Origin: Candidatus Omnitrophota bacterium
GTDB taxonomy: Bacteria; Omnitrophota; Gorgyraeia; Zapsychrales; Fredricksoniimonadaceae
NCBI GenBank assembly: GCA_015233165.1
Contig: JADFYF010000012.1
Location: forward strand, 1 to 39,681
DNA length: 39,681 nt
Direction: 5' to 3'
Both the position numbers and the translations under genes were made by a program. Below the pieces are notes generated by a model. It was not told the origin of the DNA. It searched no databases and worked only from the letters and a program-made list of their open reading frames with translations. Positions 8,243-16,104 of the stretch are shown piece after piece. How positions within the stretch are numbered: position 1 is the first letter of the stretch; each line of letters starts with the position of its first letter.

Positions 8243-8506
8243 ATGTCAAAACGATACACAGAAGAACAGATTATTGCCGTATTAAAAGAAGCTGAAGCAG
8301 GTGCTAAAACGGTAGATGTTTGCCGTAAGCATGGTATTTCAGATGCCACGTTTTACAAGTGGAAGGCTAAATATTCAGGACTTGAGACATCTGATTTAAG
8401 GAAGATGAAAGTTCTTGAAGAAGAAAATGCTAAACTCAAGCGAATTGTAGCCGACTTATCCTTGGACAATCGGGCTTTGAAGGATGTGCTCTCAAAAAAC
8501 TTCTAA
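8243..8506 (+). CDS. IS3 family transposase OrfA
   Basis: This 87-residue helix-turn-helix protein begins KRYTEEQIIAVLKEAEAGAK and continues with VCRKHGISDATFYKWKAKYSG and a leucine-zipper-like C terminus (LRKMKVLEEENAKLKRIVAD). It is the DNA-binding half of IS3 transposases. A strong AAGGAGG site lies upstream. The run of six A at 8494-8499 near its end is a plausible -1 slippage site into orfB. Intact by itself but without a working partner in this copy. Confidence 0.93.
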   Translation: MSKRYTEEQIIAVLKEAEAGAKTVDVCRKHGISDATFYKWKAKYSGLETSDLRKMKVLEEENAKLKRIVADLSLDNRALKDVLSKNF

Positions 8507-8803
8507 GGCCCAAAGCAAAGAAGAACGCGGCGTTGTATATGATTGAACGTCATGGTTTTTCACAACGGCGGGCCTGCAGTTTGGTAGCAGTTTCACGGAC
8601 GATTCAGAGATGAATGCTTAAATGAGAATTATTTCTTAGACCTTCAGGAAGCAAAAGATATTATTGAATCTTGGAGAATTGAATATAATACGTTCAGACC
8701 ACATAGTTCTTTGAATTATCAAACGCCTGAACAATTTTTGAAGCAATATGAACAAATGAACTTAAACGAAAATACCCAGAAACCCTTTTTGCAGGTGGTT
8801 TAA
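8500..8803 (+). pseudogene. IS3 family transposase OrfB, internally deleted
   Basis: In the -1 frame relative to orfA the start of OrfB can be read (LLRPKAKKNAALYMIERHGF, then SQRRACSLVAVSRTIQ). It then jumps at about 8606, with a frame change, to the typical OrfB end (RDECLNENYFLDLQEAKD, then WRIEYNTFRPHSSLNYQTPE). Roughly 170-200 residues that hold the DDE catalytic core are gone. Confidence 0.85.
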
Positions 8804-8950
8804 TTTAGGGGTGGGGTCAGAAGTATTCAGTATGTTTTAAAACAATAAACCCGACAAACACGACATTTAGGTGTTCTAACATTAATAAGTTTAGGAGTAT
8901 GGAAAAATAGATGGATTGTGATGGAATTGCTTTTAACTAGAGTTTTTAAT

Positions 8951-9015
8951 TTAGAATAATCCATTTGTTCCCGTTTTTGGCATTTGTTAGCCCTAGAAGC
9001 ACTTCATATGAATTT
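8951..9015 (+). repeat. Island intergenic repeat, copy A (partial)
   Basis: This stretch shares the order AATAATCCAT, TTTTTGGCA, an AGCCC-containing block and an ACTTCATA-like block with 15139-15200 (copy C). It covers the start region of the M48 toxin gene. Copy B (11310-11410) overlaps the second half of the same repeat. The match is diverged and was aligned by eye. Confidence 0.5.
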
Positions 9016-10807
9016 TCTTAAACTAATAGTTTCTCTAATTTTATTTGTTTCTGCAGGATGTCAATCTATTCCTTCTTTGTCTTCTTTTGAAAACAAGTCT
9101 ATAACGCAACAATTTATCAATATGACCTCCGCAGGGGAACCTTATGAGAAACGTCTATTTGGAAAAGATTCAGACATCTGGCTAGTCAAACAGGATGTGG
9201 ACGATGCTGTTCTTATAAATTATCTTCAGAGTGTTATGGATAAGCTCTGGCCATTTTATAAGGATAAGGTGCAACATTATTATGTCCACATAGATAATAA
9301 TGCGTATGTTCAATCATTAATTGTATTACCTCCCAGTAATCAGGTTTATATTTCTTATAGCTTGCTTAATGTGATAGCCAATGAAGATGAATTAGCAGGG
9401 TTATTGGCTCATGAAATAGGGCATATTGCTTCTTACAATGATCAAAAGGAGCTGGAATCTAAAAATACCAAACCGGGTTTATTTGAAAAAGTATTAGATA
9501 TGTCAGGAGTAGACAATGGCCTCAAAGGTTGGTTAACAAAGCAAAAGAATGAGATCAACCTATCTCAAATCAGCCAGGATATAGAAATAAAAGCGGATTT
9601 ATATGGAGCTGAGTTATCTAGGCAAGCAGGCTATGACCCGTTTGCTTTATGTGATTTGTTGAATCGTCTGGCCCAGATTAAAGGAGACAGCTTAGTTTAT
9701 CAATTATCGAAACTCAAAGGTACCCATCCACCATTGAAGTATCGAGCCCAGTTTTTAGAAAAAGAATTAATTGGTAAGGGGTATAAACGTATTGGGCAGC
9801 TTGACAGTAATGCTTATCAGAAAATGATTGCACGTTTATGGAAGAATTCTTTTGGTCAAGCTGGCCCTGATGCAGCAAAGAATGAGTTTTATGATGATTG
9901 GCAAAAGATACGAGCTATTAAAAGTAAGATCGCGGCTTCTCAAAGGGTTTCGTCTGAAGAGTTTCTTGGTTTAATGAATGGCTTGCAGGGATTGTGTCTG
10001 AAATACAACATCACCCGTCAGGATTTGCAGCTTCCTTTCAAGGATGATTTTAATCAACGATATTTTGTTGGAGAGAAAATTTACGTTCCTTTTCCTCAAG
10101 CGGGACGGGCTAGTTTTATAGAAGCGCTCAAGCAAGAGATTAACGATATTCTGTCCTTAACTGCTCAAATGGGTGTGGGTGCTATTCCAGTTATTGGCAA
10201 TGCCATAAGTCTCAATGAAGTATTAGTGGGCAAAGATTTCTTTACTGGTACAGAATTGACTACAATGGAGAGAACTATTAGCTGTATTGGGGTGTTTATT
10301 GATAATAGTAAAGCTTGGAGAGAAGTATCTAAAGGGGTTGAGAAAGAATTAGCTAATGAAGTCGTTGTTAAGATTTCGCATAATATACCAGAAAGTAAGA
10401 AGAGTTTAAAAGCAGCTGAAGAAGTTTATGAAGACACTTTAGCAGAAACAAGTTTTATTGCTCATGAGCCAGTTAAAGAGGGACAAAAAGTATACAGGAT
10501 TTATGGTGAAGATGTAGACAAGAATATTGATAGAAATGGGGCTTTGCCATTCAAGCATTCTTGGACGCCAATCGATCCTAGGACAATGTCTAATCCAAGG
10601 TCTAAATTGGGACTACCTACTGTTGAAGGTTTTAGAAATGAAGGCAGGTTCGTGATTGAAGGTAGGATTGTTAATATAAAAGGTATTAAAGTCAAATCAG
10701 CAGATGAATTACATGGTAATCCTGGAAAGGAAACAGAGTATCTTGTTCCGAATCCCGAATCTCAAATTAAAATAGAAAGAGTTTCAGGTGTAAATCCTGA
10801 ATTTTAG
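9008..10807 (+). CDS. Lipoprotein with M48 metalloprotease domain, pre-toxin TG-like motif and putative C-terminal toxin
   Basis: I start at the ATG at 9008, which gives a lipoprotein signal (MNFLKLIVSLILFVSAGC, lipobox cysteine C18) and 599 residues. An M48 peptidase domain follows: HEIGH zinc motif at 135-139 and the third ligand E193 in EIKAD. Near residues 385-430 is a segment GAIPVIGNAISLNEVLVGKD, FFTGTELTTMER that resembles the PT-TG pre-toxin domain of polymorphic toxins. The last ~105 residues (from VYRIYGEDVD to the ending ERVSGVNPEF) are a separate globular block, positioned as a toxin warhead. An immunity-like gene follows after 25 nt. Protease and lipoprotein calls are strong; the toxin role is inferred from architecture and neighbour. 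Confidence 0.72.
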   Translation: MNFLKLIVSLILFVSAGCQSIPSLSSFENKSITQQFINMTSAGEPYEKRLFGKDSDIWLVKQDVDDAVLINYLQSVMDKLWPFYKDKVQHYYVHIDNNAYVQSLIVLPPSNQVYISYSLLNVIANEDELAGLLAHEIGHIASYNDQKELESKNTKPGLFEKVLDMSGVDNGLKGWLTKQKNEINLSQISQDIEIKADLYGAELSRQAGYDPFALCDLLNRLAQIKGDSLVYQLSKLKGTHPPLKYRAQFLEKELIGKGYKRIGQLDSNAYQKMIARLWKNSFGQAGPDAAKNEFYDDWQKIRAIKSKIAASQRVSSEEFLGLMNGLQGLCLKYNITRQDLQLPFKDDFNQRYFVGEKIYVPFPQAGRASFIEALKQEINDILSLTAQMGVGAIPVIGNAISLNEVLVGKDFFTGTELTTMERTISCIGVFIDNSKAWREVSKGVEKELANEVVVKISHNIPESKKSLKAAEEVYEDTLAETSFIAHEPVKEGQKVYRIYGEDVDKNIDRNGALPFKHSWTPIDPRTMSNPRSKLGLPTVEGFRNEGRFVIEGRIVNIKGIKVKSADELHGNPGKETEYLVPNPESQIKIERVSGVNPEF

Positions 10808-10832
10808 TTGAACCTTTTAAAGAAGGAGTTCT

Positions 10833-11294
10833 ATGGCTATGGGTGGTCCAGGCGATGATCCAATCATTGATATTTTAATTCATAAGCTTTCTGTCTTTTC
10901 TCCTAAAATTGATGGTCTTATAAGAGAATTGGATAAATATATGCCTCAAGATCAACTAGAAAAGTTGATGAATTGGTTTTCTCCACCACCTTTAGTTCAA
11001 ATGGAAATCATTTTAACTAAAAAATTGGAAGAATTAGAAAAGGACGCGAAAGATCGAGGTTGGGACTTAGATTTAATTAAGAATGATTCTAAGGAAGGGA
11101 AGAGATTCGGGTGTATGACTGTTAATGAAAGATTATTTGAGGCTAAATTACTAGAGGTATTCGATCTGGCAGTAAATAAAAAAGATAGAAAACAACTTCT
11201 CGAGATTTTAAAGAAAGTTGAATTAAGTGATGAACAGGCAAATTCTACCATTAATGCAATCTTTTTAAATCCGAGAAAATATGGTTATGAATAG
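10833..11294 (+). CDS. Putative immunity protein for the M48 toxin
   Basis: This cytoplasmic 153-residue protein has no signal peptide and is rich in charged, helical segments (LEKLMNWFSPPPLVQMEIIL, VNERLFEAKLLEVFDLAVNK, LSDEQANSTINAIFLNPRKY). A strong AAGGAG site precedes the ATG. I do not recognise a named family. Its size, its position 25 nt behind a toxin-like gene and its acidic surface fit an immunity protein that neutralises the toxin domain. That role is inference. Confidence 0.6.
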   Translation: MAMGGPGDDPIIDILIHKLSVFSPKIDGLIRELDKYMPQDQLEKLMNWFSPPPLVQMEIILTKKLEELEKDAKDRGWDLDLIKNDSKEGKRFGCMTVNERLFEAKLLEVFDLAVNKKDRKQLLEILKKVELSDEQANSTINAIFLNPRKYGYE

Positions 11295-11309
11295 ACTCTT
11301 GAATAGATC

Positions 11310-11410
11310 AATTAGTTTAAGACAATCCAACGATGGCTGCTATTAGACTTAGTAAGTCCTAAAATAATTTCATAAGAAAAGTTCGGATTTCTAGACGTTT
11401 CGGGGAGCCA
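11310..11410 (+). repeat. Island intergenic repeat, copy B
   Basis: It follows the first immunity gene. Its best-conserved part, 11370-11397, matches 15191-15218 (copy C) with 2 differences in 28 bases, and both copies continue with a similar GACG...GGGAG end. Confidence 0.7.
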
Positions 11411-11414
11411 ATTT

Positions 11415-11461
11415 AGCCGTTTGTAAACCATTGTAATTAGGTCGTTTGCAAACGGCTTTTT
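11415..11461 (+). terminator. Rho-independent terminator after the first toxin-immunity module
   Basis: AGCCGTTTG pairs perfectly with CAAACGGCT across a 25 nt loop, followed by a run of five T residues. It ends the 9008-11294 transcription unit. Confidence 0.8.
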
Positions 11462-11723
11462 ATTTCCCCGTCGTCAAGATTTAGGATTTTTATACTACAA
11501 ATGTTTTGTCCGATTCCCCATCGGAAAATATTTAATATTTCCAAAATAATAATTTAATTTTAGATAATTTCTCTAGGTTATAAAGAAATAGAGAGGAATT
11601 AGAGGCTATGTTAATATGTTGACCTTGAATCAATGCGATGCAGTAGGTGTATCTTAAGTACTAGAAATTCTAGACAGTGTTTGGAGAATTCGTATCAAGA
11701 ACTGAATTGTGGGAGTGAACTAA
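11462..11723. other. AT-rich stretch without a recognisable gene
   Basis: Together with repeat B and the terminator this makes up the 430-base gap before rhuM. I see no coding potential, RNA gene or clear repeat in it; only the GGGAG ribosome binding site of the broken rhuM near 11711 stands out. Confidence 0.5.
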
Positions 11724-12175
11724 ATGGGGAAAAAATTACAACCGATTCGTAAGGACAACAAAGTCATTCTTTATACTACGGCAGATGGTAAGGTCACCGT
11801 TGATGTGTTTTTTTACAGGACAATTTCTGGTTGACGCAAAGAACTTTGGCAGATTTATTTGGAGTTAATGTTCCAGCGGTATCTTGGCATTTAAAGAATA
11901 TTTATGCTAGTAAAGAGCTTGTGAGGGAGGCAACTGTTTTCAAAATGGAAACGGTTCAAGCCGAAGGTAGTTGCAAGATTTCTAGAGATGTTGAGTATTA
12001 TAATTTGGACGCTGTTATTGCCGTAGGGTATCGGGTTAATTCTGCTAAAGCACATCAGGAGTACGATAAATTTCGGGTTATGCAAGATAGTGAGTACGTG
12101 TCTAATTTCGATCAGGAGTTTGCCAGGTGCTTGAAAGGTGTTTCTGGAGGAACAGGAGCTCAAGGCAGCGTTTAA
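11724..12175 (+). pseudogene. rhuM: RhuM family protein, frameshifted and internally deleted
   Basis: Reading from the ATG at 11724 gives a RhuM-like start (KVILYTTADGKVTVDVFF) that runs out of frame at a stretch of seven T (11808-11814). The family then continues in the next frame with FWLTQRTLADLFGVNVPAVS, HLKNIYASKEL and YYNLDAVIAVGYRVNS. Directly after NSAKA the text jumps to the distal part (YDKFRVMQDSEYVSNFDQEF), so a segment of the KilA-N-like family core is missing near 12055. RhuM proteins are common in pathogenicity islands and defence-rich regions; their function is unclear. Two independent lesions make this a pseudogene. Confidence 0.85.
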
Positions 12176-12299
12176 GCGAAACGTTTAAGAGTGTACAGGG
12201 GGAAATAATTTGGCGATTACCTTACGATTCTGGTGATTGGTTGGCGATTATAGGTGATGATTAAAGATGTACGGTAAAATTAGATATGGGCTCATAAAT

Positions 12300-12331
12300 G
12301 GTTCAATTGGTTTATGGGTGAGAATTGAACC
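12300..12331. other. Perfect 9 bp inverted repeat
   Basis: GGTTCAATT and AATTGAACC are separated by 14 nt, upstream of the PRiA4_ORF3 gene. There is no T-run, so it is not an obvious terminator; it could be an operator or part of a lost gene. Confidence 0.35.
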
Positions 12332-12381
12332 TATAAATATGTCATAATAAAAGGGGCGCAAAAGGGGCAAGTTTGGGAATT

Positions 12382-13149
12382 ATGCGAAAACATCTTCAAA
12401 AAATATCATTCTTGGTAAATAAGAAAGAATTAGCGCTTTTAGAAGAAGCTTGTGATTATGGTGCTGATTCGGAAGAGATTTTAGAAAAAGTGATTAAAGA
12501 AAAGAATAAATACCGACTAGAATTTCTTTATGAAGAGTTGGATGATTTAGCAGGGTTTATTGCTAGTTGTGCTAATCACGAAGCAATACAAGAACATCAA
12601 GAAGAATGGGACGCTTTGTCTGATAAAATTGAAAACTTTCTCAAATTAAGCGAGAAAATGAGCGTTTTCAAAAATAACGAAGGAACAATGGAATCCTCCT
12701 GTAGTCTTCGATACTTTATTTTCGATGTATCGGTTATTAATAGGGAGAATAAAAAAGCTGTTCGAAGAATTCAAATAGCGGAAACAAAAAGTCTATATAA
12801 TTTTGCCAAGGTTATCACTCAAGCATTTGATTTCTATTTTGATCATTGCTTTGGATTTTATGACAATTTAAAGAAACCGGAGATGAAAGAAGCTTATGAG
12901 CTATTTGTTGATATTGGAGAAGGTTCCACATACTCATTTGCGAAGGGGGTTAAAAAGACAAAGATTTCTAAAGTTTTCAAAGCAGTCGGAAAGAGAATGA
13001 TATTTTTATTTGATTATGGTGATGGCTGGCAGTTTACGGTTGAATTGAAAGAAATTTGTCAGGCTGAAAAATGGGATCTTAAGCCAAAAATTTTAGAGAG
13101 CATAGGAGACGCTCCTTTGCAATATCCACCACTTGATGAAGAAATTTGA
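12382..13149 (+). CDS. PRiA4_ORF3 domain protein (plasmid pRiA4b ORF-3-like)
   Basis: The C-terminal half fits the PRiA4_ORF3 family: YFIFDVSVINRENKKAVRRI, KSLYNFAKVITQAFDFYFDH and the signature FLFDYGDGWQFTVELKE. The N-terminal 100 residues are helical and acidic and are not part of that domain. The family is found on plasmids and islands; its function is unknown. The start is uncertain: TTG at 12373 has a GGGG site 5 nt upstream, while the ATG at 12382 lacks good spacing. It runs into the following lipoprotein gene with about 20 nt between, so the two are probably co-transcribed. Confidence 0.8.
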   Translation: MRKHLQKISFLVNKKELALLEEACDYGADSEEILEKVIKEKNKYRLEFLYEELDDLAGFIASCANHEAIQEHQEEWDALSDKIENFLKLSEKMSVFKNNEGTMESSCSLRYFIFDVSVINRENKKAVRRIQIAETKSLYNFAKVITQAFDFYFDHCFGFYDNLKKPEMKEAYELFVDIGEGSTYSFAKGVKKTKISKVFKAVGKRMIFLFDYGDGWQFTVELKEICQAEKWDLKPKILESIGDAPLQYPPLDEEI

Positions 13150-13172
13150 AGGCCCATAATATAAAGGAAATG

Positions 13173-14834
13173 ATGGGTATTACAAGATTAAAGAATAAGA
13201 TAATTAATAGTTTTTTTTTATTATTTCTTATTTTTTTTACTTCCTGTGCAACAATCGACCCTGCCGTAGATTCAGGCTACAGTGGAAAAATTCCCGATCA
13301 ACTTCTTCAGGCGACGCCCAATGTCATTACTGAACAAATTTCTCGCTATGATGGGCTCAAACAAAAGATTTCTGCTTTCAGGCAGAGGTTAAATGCTGGC
13401 GGTGCTTTATCAGATGAAGATTGGCGCCTGCACGATGAGCTCCTGCAGGCGTATGCATCTTTAAAATCGATTACAATTGATAATAAAATACAAATTCCTG
13501 CCCATAGTCGCATAAGTATCCCTATACAAACATTTTGTTTAAACCCTGGTGTTCCTGCCCCTGTACCTGGAGAGAAATTTATTTGGAAAACTGATGATAC
13601 GGAAATTCCCTATTTCCGTGATGTCGTTGCTTATGCGATTAAACATCCTGAAATTGACCAGCCGACGATTCAGACTCTTATTTGGAATTTAAAGAAAGAA
13701 ACACGATGGGAAAATTATCCCATCAATATGCAGTCTATTTTACTGGCTATTGATCCACAATCATCTTTGAAATTACCTTCCAACGTTAAAGATCAAATTC
13801 AAACTAAGGTAACCAATGCTGTTACCGATAAACTGAAAGAATGGGGATTATGGCAGGACAGTCAAAGGTTAACAGATTGGGTCAAAGGCGAATACCGTAA
13901 TTTTGATAGTATTCAACAAGAGCTCTTGAGCCTCAAATCAAAGTTCCCATTGACACCAGATAATTCTCTGGGGAGCATTCCGGGCACGCCCTTATATGCC
14001 GACACACAAACTAATAGCTATTCTAGTCACGTGATTATTTTTTATAATTCGACCGATAGTCCGGTTACTGTGGATTTAGGTAAGTATTACATGCAATCCA
14101 AGCGTCCTGATGTTCAGCGTATGGCTTTAAAGAAGATAATCCCCGCTGAACTGGCTGGTGTCGATGATCCTGAGCAGGCACCTATCGTTCAAGATTTGAA
14201 AAATGTGCTTTATAAAGATATGTTGCGTTTAGGGCTTGGTTTTGTTCCTGTTGTTGGTGATGTTGCAGATCTTTATGAGCTATTTAAAGGGAAAGATTTT
14301 GTAAGTGGAGAAGGATTGACTTGGCAGGGGAGATTGCTGTCTGGATTAGGACTAATTGCTGGAAGCGGATCAGGTTATCGTTACGCCTTGCGTGTCATCA
14401 ATTCTCCGGGTGAATTTATTAATGAATTCGAAAAAGGCTTGTCAAAAGTTCTCAATAAGCCAGTTGTTTTAGAAAAAGAGAAACTGAAAGATGTGGAGAA
14501 TATTTTTAAAGATGGGACATTTCAAGGACTTAAGCAGGAAATCAAACAAGGTGATAAAATAAAAGTTATCGGGCGGCGTCCGGATACTGCTGTTGCGAAA
14601 GAGTGGTCAGGGCACGATGTTTTAGATTTACCCAATAAGGAATGGACGCCAGAAAGAAACGATCAGTGGGTAGATGAGGGAATAGCTAATAAGCATCCTT
14701 TTTATAAAGCTTCTCCTGAAACAAAAGAGAATATATGGAGAAACGATGGGACTAAAACAGTGTATGGTCAAGAATTAGAGAGAATCAGGCGGGCTGGTTA
14801 TAAAGACAACGGGGATTATTTATTGGCTCCTTGA
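13173..14834 (+). CDS. Lipoprotein with pre-toxin TG-like motif and putative C-terminal toxin
   Basis: Starting at the second ATG of the ATGATG pair (AAGGA upstream) gives 553 residues with a membrane-anchored signal ending at a lipobox-like FTSC (C25). Residues to about 330 form a periplasmic domain that I cannot name (IPIQTFCLNPGVPAPVPGEK, TIQTLIWNLKKETRWENYP). Near residue 353 comes GLGFVPVVGDVADLYELFKG, KDFVSGEGLTWQGRLLSGLG, the same pre-toxin layout as in the gene at 9008. The last ~95 residues (VIGRRPDTAVAKEWSGHDVL, TVYGQELERIRRAGYKDNGD) resemble C-terminal domains that I associate with polymorphic toxins. The immunity-like gene follows after 8 nt. The toxin role is inferred. Confidence 0.68.
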   Translation: MGITRLKNKIINSFFLLFLIFFTSCATIDPAVDSGYSGKIPDQLLQATPNVITEQISRYDGLKQKISAFRQRLNAGGALSDEDWRLHDELLQAYASLKSITIDNKIQIPAHSRISIPIQTFCLNPGVPAPVPGEKFIWKTDDTEIPYFRDVVAYAIKHPEIDQPTIQTLIWNLKKETRWENYPINMQSILLAIDPQSSLKLPSNVKDQIQTKVTNAVTDKLKEWGLWQDSQRLTDWVKGEYRNFDSIQQELLSLKSKFPLTPDNSLGSIPGTPLYADTQTNSYSSHVIIFYNSTDSPVTVDLGKYYMQSKRPDVQRMALKKIIPAELAGVDDPEQAPIVQDLKNVLYKDMLRLGLGFVPVVGDVADLYELFKGKDFVSGEGLTWQGRLLSGLGLIAGSGSGYRYALRVINSPGEFINEFEKGLSKVLNKPVVLEKEKLKDVENIFKDGTFQGLKQEIKQGDKIKVIGRRPDTAVAKEWSGHDVLDLPNKEWTPERNDQWVDEGIANKHPFYKASPETKENIWRNDGTKTVYGQELERIRRAGYKDNGDYLLAP

Positions 14835-14842
14835 GGAATATA

Positions 14843-15133
14843 ATGAAAAAATATACAAAAGATGATGTAATTATAGCTGTTTCTAAAATTTTTCCTAATG
14901 AATCAAAGGATTGTATTTTAGATTTGTTGAATTCCTATGGCATAAAAGATTATGAATATGAAAAAGAAAGGGTTCATTTGTCTATTCTTAAACTTAGTAT
15001 GGGTGACACAAATAAATTGTTACAATATATTCAAGCAGCTAAAGGAGACTATAGGGATGTGCTTTCTTTGGCTGAATATGATAAGGATGGGAAAGAAATC
15101 TTTAATCCTTATCAGGAGCTAGGGATTAATTAA
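14843..15133 (+). CDS. Putative immunity protein of the second toxin
   Basis: The ATG at 14843 is preceded by GAGGA, which overlaps the stop codon of the toxin gene and implies coupled translation. The 96-residue product is cytoplasmic and acidic, with the block RVHLSILKLSMGDTNKLLQY, IQAAKGDYRDVLSLAEYDKD that recurs in small proteins encoded next to toxins. I know no named domain for it. Immunity function is inferred from size and position. Confidence 0.6.
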   Translation: MKKYTKDDVIIAVSKIFPNESKDCILDLLNSYGIKDYEYEKERVHLSILKLSMGDTNKLLQYIQAAKGDYRDVLSLAEYDKDGKEIFNPYQELGIN

Positions 15134-15230
15134 TTTAAAATAATCCATCGGTCACTGCTCTTTTTGGCACTAGTCAAGCCCAGGATTACCTCATAAGAAA
15201 AGTTTGGATTTCTGGACGCTTTTGGGAGTT
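15131..15230 (+). repeat. Island intergenic repeat, copy C (most complete)
   Basis: It directly follows the second immunity gene. Its first half matches copy A (8951-9015) and its second half matches copy B (11310-11410), so it appears to be the fullest version of the repeat. Confidence 0.65.
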
Positions 15231-15344
15231 TATATTCTGTATAGAATTTGCAACATTTTTTCTGTCTCCGTTTTATTATACCTGCGTACAATTGCTTCAT
15301 TTTAAGTCCTTTTCTAAAATACGATCCAATAATAATTTAAGAAA

Positions 15345-15431
15345 GCTCCAGTGTTAGTCCAGGCAGACGTGGGTTTAGTAATGGGAACAGGTACAGATGT
15401 GACCATTAAAAGTGCTGGGATAACCTTATAA
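15345..15431 (+). pseudogene. Fragment of a heavy-metal P-type ATPase
   Basis: Twenty-eight codons read APVLVQADVGLVMGTGTDVT, IKSAGITL and then a stop. This is the nucleotide-domain hinge region of copper-type P1B ATPases (usual wording ALAQADVGIAMGTGTDVAIE). Nothing of the rest of the gene is left nearby. Confidence 0.85.
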
Positions 15432-15684
15432 AATTTTTGGTCCGGTATGGTCACTTCTTTATTTGATGATGGCTGTGGCGGGGTGGATGGTTTGGGAGAG
15501 ATTGCCACAAAAAGGCTTCAGCGTACCGCTGGCGCTTTTCTTTGTTCAATTAGTTTTGAATACTTTATGGTCAGTTATATTCTTTGGCCTTCGTAGTCCT
15601 GGCTGGGCTTTTGGAGAAGTAGTTCTTTTGTGGATTAGTTTTGCTACGTTTCTTAATTTTACTATTTGGCGGTTAAATAGATGA
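15424..15684 (+). pseudogene. tspO: TspO/MBR family protein, truncated and internally deleted
   Basis: The frame reads KIFGPVWSLLYLMMAVAGWM, VWERLP and then LALFFVQLVLNTLWSVIFFG, matching membrane segments two and three of the tryptophan-rich sensory proteins. The first membrane segment is missing. A join at EVVLLW/ISFATFLNFTIWRLN removes about 25 residues including most of segment four. It abuts the ATPase fragment, so the two were brought together by deletion. Confidence 0.85.
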
Positions 15685-15790
15685 TTCTGATGTGATTTCT
15701 GGTTGTTTTGACCGTTTTGAATCGTTTATGCTGATATAAAAGCTCGCAATCAGGCAGTTGACCGGGGAGTTTAAATTAAAGAGCACGTAA

Positions 15791-16048
15791 TGGACAGATT
15801 GTCAAAATGATCTTGTCTTTATCGACAAGGATATGCCTGGCATCGACGGGATTGAGACCTGTCGTGAAATAATGAAGCTGAGTCCTGATTCGATATGTAT
15901 ATTCATGACCGGCAAGTTTGAAAAAAATAATATCCTCAAAGAAGCGGAATTCATCGACGCTGGTGGAAAAACATACTATTTGTATAAGCCCTTTGCAATA
16001 GGCGAGCTGGAAGAAGTGATTCAAAAGGCATTGAGCGAGAAGAATTAA
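15791..16048 (+). pseudogene. Response regulator receiver domain fragment
   Basis: The frame reads NDLVFIDKDMPGIDGIETC, with the phospho-acceptor-type Asp in FIDKDMPG, then ICIFMTGKF and the conserved Lys-Pro of YYLYKPFAIGELEEVIQKAL. The first beta strand and the acidic pair of a receiver domain are missing and a stop codon lies upstream at 15788. No output domain or kinase gene is nearby. It is most likely a remnant. Confidence 0.75.
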
Positions 16049-16104
16049 TAGTGTTATTTCAATATATTTAATGGTGTGATGATTCTCGTTTGATTCTCGT
16101 GTGA

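Larger units (their letters stand above)
8164..8822 (+). mobile_element. Decayed IS3 family insertion sequence
   Basis: Perfect 15 bp inverted ends (TTCTGACCCCACCCC at 8164-8178 and its complement at 8808-8822) enclose an intact orfA and an internally deleted orfB. No clear target duplication is visible. At about 660 bp the element is roughly half the usual IS3 size and cannot make its own transposase. Confidence 0.88.

Noticed and set aside
11400-11412. GGGGAGCCAAT, shared with the 3' end of tRNA-Asn (7542-7552), as a possible attR of an integrated island
   Set aside because: Only 11 bases match, the flanking bases differ, no integrase gene is in the window, and copy C of the same repeat lacks the match. 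Probably chance.
15463-15684. TspO-like frame as a small intact membrane protein
   Set aside because: The first membrane segment is absent and the end is joined across a deletion, so it does not match a complete TspO.
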